Positions 1 through 7,021 of a stretch of 64,000 nucleotides of DNA are shown one piece after another. The stretch's first letter is position 1, and every line of letters begins with the position of its first letter. A program made the translations under genes and the position numbers. Source of the DNA: Streptomyces olindensis (GTDB lineage: Bacteria > Actinomycetota > Actinomycetes > Streptomycetales > Streptomycetaceae); NCBI GenBank assembly GCA_000696115.1, contig JJOH01000016.1, positions 62,001 through 126,000 on the forward strand, read 5' to 3'. A model generated the notes under the pieces. That model ran no database searches. It was not told the origin of the DNA and saw nothing but the letters and a program-made list of their open reading frames with translations.

Positions 1-1
1 C

Positions 2-319
2 GCGGTGTGGGCGGAGAACCGCGGCTGGACGGTGTCCCTCCAGGGCCGCAAGATCTACGCCGTGCCCAAGCCGCTCACCAAGAGCGCGGCGATGCGCGAG
101 GTGGCCCGGCGGACCGGGGCCGATCTCACGCTCGCCGCGGGTGACTCCCTGCTCGACACCGACCTGCTCCTCGCGGCGGACCAGGGCTGGCGGCCCGGCC
201 ACGGGGAGCTGGCCGACACCGGCTTCACGGCTCCCTCGATCAGAGTGCTTCCCGACCGGGGTGTCCTCGCCGGGGAGCGGATCCTGCGGGAGTTTCTGAG
301 GGCAGTACAGGGCGCCTGA
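2..319 (+). CDS. HAD-family hydrolase, C-terminal part (5' end outside window)
   Basis: The reading frame is already open at the window edge, so only about the last 105 residues are seen. The segment has the back half of a HAD phosphatase: a conserved lysine region (KIYAVPKPLTKSAAM) followed by the motif IV acidic loop AGDSLLDTDLL, which in the family holds the Mg2+ next to the (missing) DxD nucleophile. Substrate cannot be told. The 3' end runs about 80 bp into the convergent DedA gene on the other strand, which is a large tail-to-tail overlap. Family assignment is good; function is unknown. Confidence 0.75.
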   Translation, partial: AVWAENRGWTVSLQGRKIYAVPKPLTKSAAMREVARRTGADLTLAAGDSLLDTDLLLAADQGWRPGHGELADTGFTAPSIRVLPDRGVLAGERILREFLRAVQGA

Positions 320-1034
320 GAACTCGGGTGTCCTGGTCGTCGTGCGGGTGCGGCGCCGTCGTGGCCGTTCGCGTCTCGCGGCGGAGCCGCACATCGGCAC
401 CGCCCGGCGCTCCTTCAGGGCGTCGCCGCAGCAGCCGTATCGCGATGAACGCCACCACTGCCAGGGCCGCCACGGCCAGGACCACCTTGGAGTAGGTGGA
501 GACGATGTCGGACACCGTGTGCCAGTTCGCGCCGAGGAAGTAGCCCGCGAGCACGAACACCGTGTTCCAGATCGCGCTGCCCAGCGTGGTCAGGCCCAGG
601 AACACCGGCAGGCGCATGCGCTCCACGCCCGCCGGCACGGAGATCAGACTGCGGAAGATCGGGATCATCCGCCCGAAGAACACGGCCTTGGTGCCGTGCT
701 TGAGGAACCACGCCTCGGTCTTCTCGATGTCCGAGACCTTCACCAGCGGAAGCCGGGCCGCGACGGCCACCGTCCGGTCACGGCCGAGCAGCGCCCCGAC
801 CCCGTACAGCGCCAGCGCGCCGATCACGGAGCCGGCCGTCGTCCACAGCAGGACGGCGAGCAGGCTCATCCGCCCGCTGCTCGCGGCGAACCCGGCCAGC
901 GGCAGGATCACCTCGCTGGGCAGGGGCGGGAACAGGTTCTCCAGGGCGATGGCGAGACCGGCACCCGGCGCGCCCAGCGCGTCCATGAGGTCGTTGACCC
1001 ACTGCGGTCCGGCGTCCGCGGCGATGGCTGTCAT
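240..1034 (-). CDS. DedA/VTT-family membrane protein
   Basis: Protein of 264 residues. The first ~200 are a DedA (SNARE-associated/VTT) domain: an N-terminal re-entrant segment with the family signature ENLFPPLPSEVILPLAG, the FFGRMIPIFRSLISVPAG motif near residues 118-135, and hydrophobic helices at about 55-80, 140-170 and 180-200. DedA proteins are inner-membrane proteins needed for proton-motive-force homeostasis and lipid (undecaprenyl-phosphate or phospholipid) translocation. The last ~65 residues are polar and Arg/Pro-rich and not part of the domain; they overlap the end of the convergent HAD gene by 80 bp, so the true C-terminus deserves care. Its promoter region contains three CCCTTCAG-type repeats. 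Confidence 0.88.
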   Translation of the reverse strand: MTAIAADAGPQWVNDLMDALGAPGAGLAIALENLFPPLPSEVILPLAGFAASSGRMSLLAVLLWTTAGSVIGALALYGVGALLGRDRTVAVAARLPLVKVSDIEKTEAWFLKHGTKAVFFGRMIPIFRSLISVPAGVERMRLPVFLGLTTLGSAIWNTVFVLAGYFLGANWHTVSDIVSTYSKVVLAVAALAVVAFIAIRLLRRRPEGAPGGADVRLRRETRTATTAPHPHDDQDTRVLRRPVLPSETPAGSAPRRGHPGREAL

Positions 1035-1057
1035 GCCGCCACGCTAGGAAACCGGAC

Positions 1058-1109
1058 CTGAAGGGATCCTGAGGAACTGAAGGGATCCCGAACTGAAGGG
1101 ATCCCGAGG
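1058..1109. repeat. Three direct repeats in the DedA promoter region
   Basis: CTGAAGGGATCC-type units begin at 1058, 1077 and 1093 (pitch 19 and 16). Read on the minus strand toward the DedA start (1034), the copy nearest the gene contains CTCAGG and TTCAGG half-sites 11 bp apart, the spacing used by OmpR/PhoB-family regulators. An operator is therefore possible, but no regulator is identified. Confidence 0.5.
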
Positions 1110-1115
1110 AGAGCG

Positions 1116-1337
1116 TCAGCCGCAGCAGCCGCCACCGCAGCAGCCGCCGCCTCCGCCACCCGCGCGGGGCGCCGGGGCCGGGGCGGAGGCCGAGCCTCCC
1201 ACCGCGACCGTGGAGAGGAGCTTCACCGTGTCGTCGTGGCCCGAGGGGCAGGCCGCGGGAGCGGAGGACTCCGCCATGGGACGGCTCAGTTCGAAGGTGT
1301 CGCCGCAGGTACGGCAGCGGTACTCGTAGCGAGGCAT
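1116..1337 (-). CDS. FmdB-like zinc-ribbon protein
   Basis: Small protein of 73 residues starting MPRYEYRCRTCGDTFE, with a first CxxC knuckle (CRTC) and a later Cys (ACPSGH) as in the FmdB/CxxC_CXXC_SSSS regulatory-protein zinc ribbon. The C-terminus is a low-complexity glycine/cysteine tail (GGGGGGCCGGGCCG), common in streptomycete members and possibly a second metal-binding patch. An in-frame ATG two codons upstream (1343) is possible, but MPRYEY is the usual start. Role unknown; the family is often described as putative regulators without direct proof. Confidence 0.8.
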   Translation of the reverse strand: MPRYEYRCRTCGDTFELSRPMAESSAPAACPSGHDDTVKLLSTVAVGGSASAPAPAPRAGGGGGGCCGGGCCG

Positions 1338-1359
1338 GCGCACAGGTTAACCGGCACGG

Positions 1360-2763
1360 TCAGTGGCCCGCCGCTCCCCGTTCCTCGCGGATCAGGGCGA
1401 CCACGTGCGCCACGGACCGGCGTACCGCTTCCGTCTCCGTGAGGAAGTGCCAGTAGTCGGGGTGGCGGCCCTCAAGCGTGGCGATAGCCCGTTCCAGGCG
1501 CGCCACGCCGTCGTCCAGGGGCCGGGCGTGACGCGGGTCGGGGGTGTTGCGGCCGGCCATGGCGAGGCGCTGGGCGTCGCGGATGGCGAAGCGGGTGCGG
1601 TCGATCTCCTGCTGGGGGTCCTTCTGCACGGCGTTCAGGCGGTGCAGTCGGTCGCCGGCGGCCGAAACGGCCTCGTCGGTGGTGTTCAGCAGGGCCCGCA
1701 CGGTCGACAGCAGGGCCGTCGCGTCGGCCCAGCGCTGCTCGTCACGGGCGGTGCGGGCCTCCGCCAGCTTCACCTCGGCCTGGCGGACGTTCTCGGCGGC
1801 GACCTCGGGGACTCTCTGGAGGTCCTGCCAGCAGGCGGCGGTGAAGCGGCGGCGCAGTTCGCTCAGGATCGGCGGGACCTGCTCGGAGCGGGTGGTGAGG
1901 GCCTGGGCGCGGGTGCGCAGGGAGACGAGCCGATGGTCGATCTCGGCGGCCCGGTCGGGCAGCCGCTCGGCCTCCACGCGGACCGCCTCGGCCTCCCGCG
2001 TGACCCGCTCGGCGCGCTCCAGGGTCTGGGGCACGCCGTGCTGCCCGGCGCCCTGGTTCAGCTTGGTGAGCTCCGGGGAGAGGGCGGCGAGCCGGGCGGC
2101 GAGGTCGTCCGCCTTCAGGCCCGAGGCGCGCACGGCGTCGAGGGCGTTGGAGGCGGCCAGCAGGCCCTGCCGGGCGCGCTCGACGGCGGGGGCGAGGCGG
2201 GCCAGCTGGGTCTCGGCCTTGCCGAGCAGCGGGCCGAGGCCGTCGGCGAAGCGGTCCAGCTCCTGCTTGACCCGGCCGAGTTCCTCCTTGGCGGCGGTCA
2301 GCTCGGTGCGGGCGCGAGAGGCGGCCGAGGCCTCCAGGTCGTCGCGGTCGAGGTCGTGGGCGTCGACGGCGCTGATGTACCGGCTGCTGGCCTCGTCGAT
2401 GCGGCGGCCGAGGGCGTCGAAGTCGGTGACGGCGCGCCGGGCGGCGGGCGAATCGTCGACGGCGGTGATCGTCTCGATCGAGATGCGCAGGTCGCGCTGG
2501 GCGGTGTCGAGCTCGTAGAAGGCGGCCGCGGCGGCGTCCTTCGCGGCCTGCGCCTCGGCCCGCTGGCCCTCGGCCCGGCCGCCGAACCAGCGCCGGGTGC
2601 CGCCGCCCGCGAAGGCGGCGGGCAGCGCCAGCGCGGCCAGCAGGGGCAGCACCGTCAGGGCGAGCGTGTCCCGGAGCGGGCCGGGGGTGCGGGGGAGGCG
2701 GCGGCGCGGACGATGTGCGCGCGGCACCGACGGCGAGTTCGGCTGCGCTGGTGTCGCCGTCAC
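1360..2763 (-). CDS. Membrane-anchored long coiled-coil protein, unknown function
   Basis: Protein of 467 residues, GTG start with a GAGAGGG ribosome site close upstream. A Pro/Arg-rich cytoplasmic N-terminus (1-30) leads into one hydrophobic segment (about 33-52, LALTVLPLLAALALPAAFAGG). The remaining ~400 residues are almost wholly alpha-helical and rich in Ala, Glu and Arg with heptad-like spacing, typical of extended coiled coil. It recalls EzrA-like spacers in shape only; no catalytic motif is visible. It lies between the zinc-ribbon gene and the DUF4097 lipoprotein gene, all three reading on the minus strand. Confidence 0.7.
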   Translation of the reverse strand: MTATPAQPNSPSVPRAHRPRRRLPRTPGPLRDTLALTVLPLLAALALPAAFAGGGTRRWFGGRAEGQRAEAQAAKDAAAAAFYELDTAQRDLRISIETITAVDDSPAARRAVTDFDALGRRIDEASSRYISAVDAHDLDRDDLEASAASRARTELTAAKEELGRVKQELDRFADGLGPLLGKAETQLARLAPAVERARQGLLAASNALDAVRASGLKADDLAARLAALSPELTKLNQGAGQHGVPQTLERAERVTREAEAVRVEAERLPDRAAEIDHRLVSLRTRAQALTTRSEQVPPILSELRRRFTAACWQDLQRVPEVAAENVRQAEVKLAEARTARDEQRWADATALLSTVRALLNTTDEAVSAAGDRLHRLNAVQKDPQQEIDRTRFAIRDAQRLAMAGRNTPDPRHARPLDDGVARLERAIATLEGRHPDYWHFLTETEAVRRSVAHVVALIREERGAAGH

Positions 2764-2837
2764 ATCCCTCTCCCGTGCTGTGGTCCACCCTGCCCGGTGT
2801 CATTCTCCCACCGGTAGAGGACGAACACACGGGCCGA

Positions 2838-3773
2838 TCAGTTCGCGGTTCGGACCGTCACTTTGCCGTCGCCGGTCCGGGCGGACACCACGTGCGGGCT
2901 GGTCTCGTCGCGGGGCACGGACACGTCCACGCCGCCGTCACCGGTCTCGGTGGTCACCCGGTAGGCGGCGCGGGGCACGGCGATGGTCACGGAACCGTCG
3001 CCGCTGCGGGACTCGACCCGGTCCGGTACGGCGCCGAGTTCGAGGCGGACCGAGCCGTCACCGGTGTGGGTGCGGACGTCACGGGAGGAGACGTCCGCCC
3101 GGATGGAACCGTCGCCGGTGCGCATCCGGAGCGGGCCGGTGGCGTCGCTGACGCGGATGGACCCGTCGTCGGTGCGCATCTCCAGGCGGCCGGTGGCGTC
3201 GCTGACGCGGATGGACCCGTCGCCGGTACGCAGCTCCAGGGGACCGGTGGTGTCGGTGACGCGGACGGAGCCGTCGCCCGTGCGGATGCTCAGCGGGTCC
3301 CGGAAGCCCCGGGCGCGCACACTCCCGTCGCCGTCCTCGACCTTCACGGTGACGCCGCGGGGCACCTCGATGCGGTGCTTGGCCGAGCAGTCGGCGACGA
3401 CGCCGGAGCACTTCAGCCGCAGCACGAGCCGGTCGTCCCGCATGGACCAGGTGACCTCGGGGTCCTTGCCGATGACGACCGACCCCTGGAACCACCGGGT
3501 CACGTCGATCCTGCCCGCCGGGTTGTCGTCGGCGGCGACGATCTCCAGGGCCGAGTCGTCGGAGTCCACGGTGAGCGTGCGGCCCTGCAGCTCGAAGGAC
3601 CGGCGGTCCGGGTCCGTGTCGTCCCCGGCGGACGCCCCGCAGGCACTCAGCCCGGCGACGAGCACCACGACGGCACCGGCGACGGCGACCGCGCGGGCGG
3701 GGAGGGAGCGGGTGGTGCCGGTGGTGCCGGTAGTGCCGGTGGTGGTGGCAGTGGTGCGAGTGGTGCGGGCCAT
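2838..3773 (-). CDS. DUF4097-type beta-repeat lipoprotein
   Basis: Protein of 311 residues. The N-terminus has an unusual Thr/Gly-rich stretch (TTATTTGTTGTTGTT) before the hydrophobic core and a lipobox ending LSAC, so a lipoprotein signal is likely. The mature part is a run of short beta-strand repeats with the recurring core GDGS(V/I)R(V/A), at least eight times between residues 165 and 290, as in the DUF4097 adhesin/bactofilin-like right-handed beta solenoid. Expected location is the outer face of the membrane. Function unknown. A palindrome GGGGTTAACCCC lies upstream at 3875-3886 and could be an operator. Confidence 0.8.
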   Translation of the reverse strand: MARTTRTTATTTGTTGTTGTTRSLPARAVAVAGAVVVLVAGLSACGASAGDDTDPDRRSFELQGRTLTVDSDDSALEIVAADDNPAGRIDVTRWFQGSVVIGKDPEVTWSMRDDRLVLRLKCSGVVADCSAKHRIEVPRGVTVKVEDGDGSVRARGFRDPLSIRTGDGSVRVTDTTGPLELRTGDGSIRVSDATGRLEMRTDDGSIRVSDATGPLRMRTGDGSIRADVSSRDVRTHTGDGSVRLELGAVPDRVESRSGDGSVTIAVPRAAYRVTTETGDGGVDVSVPRDETSPHVVSARTGDGKVTVRTAN

Positions 3774-3908
3774 GACGATCTCCCCCTGGACGGACGACGG
3801 GCGCTCTCGGGCGCTCTACGACCGTATGGATCCAGGCCCCCAGGAGGGATCCGGGCCACTCCCGGATCAACGGTGGGGTTAACCCCCGGCACGGCCGCCG
3901 ATACGGGT

Positions 3909-3937
3909 TTGCGGGACCGCGCCCCGGGCAATGTAGG
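3909..3937 (+). promoter_or_regulatory. Likely promoter of tRNA-Val
   Basis: TTGCGG at 3909-3914 and TGTAGG at 3932-3937 are separated by 17 bp and sit about 36 bp before the tRNA, fitting a sigma-70-type (HrdB) promoter. Confidence 0.5.
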
Positions 3938-3973
3938 CTGTCGACTCGTCCTGGGCGCGTGGCCCGGGAGCCC

Positions 3974-4045
<72 letters not shown>

Positions 4046-4066
4046 CCGGATCCGTCAGCAGGTCAG

Positions 4067-4098
4067 AGGCCCTCCATACGTTCTTTGGAGGGCCTTTC
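4067..4098 (+). terminator. Rho-independent terminator after tRNA-Val
   Basis: A perfect 10-bp stem (AGGCCCTCCA, 4067-4076, with TGGAGGGCCT, 4086-4095) closes a 9-nt loop and is followed by a short T-containing run. It lies 22 bp after the tRNA. Confidence 0.85.
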
Positions 4099-4131
4099 AC
4101 GCGTGCGCTCGCGCGGCCTGTATCTGGACAA

Positions 4132-4153
4132 ACGTTCCCCATGGGTGGAACGT
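4132..4153. promoter_or_regulatory. Inverted repeat at the start of the 4152 gene
   Basis: ACGTTCC (4132-4138) and GGAACGT (4147-4153) are perfect 7-bp arms around CCATGGGT. The right arm overlaps the proposed GTG start, so a bound repressor would block expression. No regulator is identified. Confidence 0.4.
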
Positions 4154-4730
4154 GAGCCTTATGCCGACATTCAGGACCTCATGGGCGATCGTCGATGAGC
4201 TGCAGGATGCCCACCTGATACGCACGCGCTGGACGCCCGTTTCAGGCGGCATCCGCACAGATCAACTGATCGTCGCCGGTCACATCCATCCCGACCTGCT
4301 GAGGGATCTGGACGAGTACTTCCGGCACCTGTCCGGCACGGACGCGTTCGAGCTGCACCCGGAGCTGGCGGCCGCCGAACCGGAGTTCCGCACCCAGTAC
4401 GAACTCGTGGATCCCGCCCTGCTGCCGCTCCGCACCTTCGGCACCAGGGTCAGCCGGGACCGTAAGCACTACACCTTCTGCGTCCGCCGGGACATGATGT
4501 CCGAGGCCCTGGTCCGCGAGATCAACACGGACTTCCTGCCGTCGCAGGAGGGCGCGCTGCGCACCAAGGGCAGCGTTCCCCAGTCCGACGGCGTGGTTGA
4601 TCTCCAGGCGGTCGGCCAAGGCTCTGCTCCGGGTCTCACGATGCACTCCACAGGGACGCACTCCACATGGCGGCCGGAAGACCTCGCGACCGTGTCCGTG
4701 GAGTCGCCGCCCCGCCGCGCCGCGGCGTGA
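4152..4730 (+). CDS. Hypothetical protein next to tRNA-Val
   Basis: Open frame of 192 codons with a GTG start preceded by GGGTGG. The product is soluble, of mixed composition, without signal peptide or membrane segment, and I do not recognise a family. Hydrophobic-polar alternation and long blocks such as DLDEYFRHLSGTDAFELHPEL look like real protein. Third-position GC is clearly lower at the 5' end than in neighbours, and the gene sits immediately behind a tRNA gene, a common insertion site for mobile elements. It could be a remnant of an integrated element, but no integrase or repeated tRNA end was seen. Confidence 0.55.
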   Translation: MSLMPTFRTSWAIVDELQDAHLIRTRWTPVSGGIRTDQLIVAGHIHPDLLRDLDEYFRHLSGTDAFELHPELAAAEPEFRTQYELVDPALLPLRTFGTRVSRDRKHYTFCVRRDMMSEALVREINTDFLPSQEGALRTKGSVPQSDGVVDLQAVGQGSAPGLTMHSTGTHSTWRPEDLATVSVESPPRRAAA

Positions 4731-4807
4731 TCCGGCGGCCGGGGCACATCAAGGTCCAGTGGATTCCATGACCCCCGGGCCGACATCGGCCCGCGGCGTT
4801 CTCTACG

Positions 4808-5260
4808 ATGTGCGGCGTGAACAGCCCCCGACAGCGCGCCCCGCGATTCGCCGTACGGCGATGGCGTGCGCTGTGTGTGCTGGGGCTGTTGGTGGGGCTG
4901 CTGGGGATGCACGGGCTGGCGCCCGGTGGTGGTCTACCCGGGCAGGCGCACGCGCAGCCGATGCATGCGCAGCCGATGCATGCGCAGCCTTCGCACGCGG
5001 CCCAGACCCACGAAGGCACCTCCGCCGCACATCAGCCGCAGGCCACGCCCTACGGGCAATGCGGTCACGGGCACGTCCAGCACGCCGACGCGACCTGTGC
5101 GTCGGGGGCTGTCAGCGGTGGGCCCGTGCTGCCCCTGCTCGTCGCCGACCCGGTCCCCGTTTCCGTACGGGAGGACGTCGTACGGGCGCACGCGGTCGCC
5201 GATCCGGACGGTGCGCGCGCCCCGCCGTCGCTCTCCGAACTCCAGCTTCTGCGGATATAG
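4808..5260 (+). CDS. DUF6153-family secreted/anchored small protein
   Basis: Protein of 150 residues. After a basic N-terminus there is one hydrophobic segment (ALCVLGLLVGLLGMHGLAP, about 21-39) followed by a His-rich stretch with three near-identical AQPMHAQP-type repeats and further histidines up to residue 90. Such DUF6153 proteins sit directly upstream of DUF305 genes in many Streptomyces, as here (101-bp gap). The His/Met repeats suggest metal (copper?) binding outside the cell, which is inference. The start could also be the GTG at 4817. Confidence 0.7.
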   Translation: MCGVNSPRQRAPRFAVRRWRALCVLGLLVGLLGMHGLAPGGGLPGQAHAQPMHAQPMHAQPSHAAQTHEGTSAAHQPQATPYGQCGHGHVQHADATCASGAVSGGPVLPLLVADPVPVSVREDVVRAHAVADPDGARAPPSLSELQLLRI

Positions 5261-5361
5261 GACACCCTCACGCCCCGCGCCGGCTTCGCATGCCCGGGGC
5301 GATGCGTCGCCGTGTCCTGAATTCGTTCCAGAAGCAAGCCGAAGCAAGCAGGAGTTCACGC

Positions 5362-6033
5362 ATGACCAGCATCCGTACCCTGACGCGCCGGGCCGCCCTC
5401 GTGGTGGTGGCGGGCGTCGCCGTGACCGCCCTCGCCGCCTGCGGCGGCGACGGCAACGACAACGGCAGCGGGCACCAGGGGCACGCCTCCTCGTCCGCCG
5501 GTGCCGACACCGGGAGCGGCACCGCGACCGAGCCCACGGCCGGACAGCACAACGCCCAGGACGTCTCCTTCGCGCAGGGCATGATCCCGCACCACCAGCA
5601 GGCCCTGGAGATGGCGCGACTGGCCGACGGCCGGGCCTCCTCCGGCGCGGTGAAGGACCTCGCGGCGCGGATCGAGAAGGCGCAGGACCCGGAGATCAAG
5701 ACCATGACCGGCTGGCTGAAGGCCTGGGGCGAGGACGTCCCCGAGCCCGGCGCCGGAATGGACCACTCCGCCGCGGGCCACTCCGGCATGCCGGGGATGA
5801 TGAGCGACGACGACATGGCCGAGCTGGAGAAGTCCTCGGGCAAGGCCTTCGACGCGAAGTTCCTGGCGTTGATGGTCGAGCACCACGAGGGAGCCGTGGA
5901 GATGGCCACCGTCGAGAAGAGCAAGGGCCGTTACGGCCCCGCCAAGGCCATGGCCGACGACATCGTCACCGCGCAGAACGCCGAGATCAGCGAGATGAAC
6001 AAGCTCCTCGGCAAGGGCGGTGGCGCCGGCTGA
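5362..6033 (+). CDS. DUF305 lipoprotein
   Basis: Protein of 223 residues with a good GGAG ribosome site 7 bp before ATG. A lipoprotein signal ends at LAAC (Cys about residue 28). The DUF305 domain has its two duplicated histidine motifs, MIPHHQQALEMA (about 75-86) and MVEHHEGAVEMA (about 172-183), each with HH and a downstream Met. DUF305 is a ferritin-like four-helix fold often encoded near copper genes. Between the halves is a Met/His-rich segment (MDHSAAGHSGMPGMM). Together with the upstream His-rich DUF6153 protein this suggests a periplasm-side metal-handling pair; the metal is not shown by sequence alone. Confidence 0.88.
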   Translation: MTSIRTLTRRAALVVVAGVAVTALAACGGDGNDNGSGHQGHASSSAGADTGSGTATEPTAGQHNAQDVSFAQGMIPHHQQALEMARLADGRASSGAVKDLAARIEKAQDPEIKTMTGWLKAWGEDVPEPGAGMDHSAAGHSGMPGMMSDDDMAELEKSSGKAFDAKFLALMVEHHEGAVEMATVEKSKGRYGPAKAMADDIVTAQNAEISEMNKLLGKGGGAG

Positions 6034-6052
6034 CGTCCGGGCCGCCGAGCCG

Positions 6053-6406
6053 CTACGAGGCTCCGTCGGTCTCCTCCGGCGGAGCCTCGTGCGCGTGCTT
6101 CAGCGCCGAGCGGGCCACCACCCGCTCGGGGCCGCTGAGTTCGGACCAGTAGCGGTGGGTGCTGACGAACACCGCGAGCTCGTGTTCGCGCCGCCGGAGC
6201 TTCTCGACCTCCGCCTGCTCGTCGGCCGTCCAGCCGGGGGAGGCGGGGCGTTCCACCTTGCGCCAGCCGTTGTCGTCGCTGAAGCCGTCCAGCGGCTCCA
6301 CCGACCACGGGAGTCGTTTCAGCAGGGCCGACAGCTCGGCCCGGACCTGATGGAGTTCCTCCTGACCGGCGAGGAGGTCACTCGGAAAGTCATAGGTCGT
6401 AGCCAC
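6053..6406 (-). CDS. Conserved hypothetical protein, 117 aa
   Basis: Small soluble, acidic, mainly helical protein with Trp-containing segments (LPWSVEPLDGF, PGWTADEQAEVEKLRRREHELAVF). The middle looks like a short coiled coil. No membrane segment, signal peptide or catalytic motif is visible and I cannot name a family. It stands alone, convergent with the DUF305 gene, with its own 96-bp upstream region. Confidence 0.6.
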   Translation of the reverse strand: MATTYDFPSDLLAGQEELHQVRAELSALLKRLPWSVEPLDGFSDDNGWRKVERPASPGWTADEQAEVEKLRRREHELAVFVSTHRYWSELSGPERVVARSALKHAHEAPPEETDGAS

Positions 6407-6502
6407 GACCCAATGATACGCCTGTTCGAATTGAGTGGACGAGTGTCTTCCCGTGGTTCATGCGAACAGGTGACCGGCTACTCCGGGGGCTTGCCGCACT
6501 CG

Positions 6503-7021
6503 TCACGGAACGGCCGGAGGCTGCGCCTGGCCGGCGGCGTTCGTCGCACCCCGGGCGTTTCGGGCCACTGCCTTCATGTCCTCCCTGTCGCTGCGCCGCA
6601 GCACGTAGAGCTTGCCCATGGCGATCAGGCTGGGACCGCACAGCATGATCGCCAGCCACCACACGTCCCTGGCGACGTAGATGCCGGCGCCGAGCATGAC
6701 GACGCTGATCACGGCGCCCACGTACAGGCCCGTCATCCAGAGCGCGTGCTGACGCTTCTCTCGCGCCAGCCGCACTTCGCGCTCCGCGGCCGCCCTGGCG
6801 TTCTCGTCCTTGCGCGCGGCCGCCTCCCGCTGCATGTCCAGCTGCCTGAGCCGGATCTGGTGGTCCCGCTTCAACTGTGGTTCCAGGGCCGCCAACGCAA
6901 CCTTGAGCTGCTCCGGTCCGCCGAGGGCGGCACCCCACTTCATGGCGATCTCCAGACCCACCGAGACGACGAGGTCGTCCGGCGGGAGGGGCGGGGCGCC
7001 GCTGCTTTCTTCCACGCTCAC
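6503..7021 (-). CDS. Membrane protein with coiled-coil N-terminus, coupled to the GGDEF/EAL gene
   Basis: Protein of 172 residues with a GTG start overlapping the stop codon of the upstream GGDEF/EAL gene by four bases (GTGA), so the two are translationally coupled. Residues 30-95 form a charged helical segment (LKRDHQIRLRQLDMQREAAARKDENARAAAEREVR). Two closely spaced transmembrane helices follow (about 98-118 and 122-142), then a short basic tail. No family recognised. Coupling suggests it works with the cyclic-di-GMP protein, perhaps as a membrane partner; that is inference. Confidence 0.65.
   Translation of the reverse strand: MSVEESSGAPPLPPDDLVVSVGLEIAMKWGAALGGPEQLKVALAALEPQLKRDHQIRLRQLDMQREAAARKDENARAAAEREVRLAREKRQHALWMTGLYVGAVISVVMLGAGIYVARDVWWLAIMLCGPSLIAMGKLYVLRRSDREDMKAVARNARGATNAAGQAQPPAVP

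Noticed and set aside
6407..6502. LexA/SOS box around GTTCGAATTGAG
   Set aside because: Only one half-site resembles the actinobacterial SOS box; the second half is missing.
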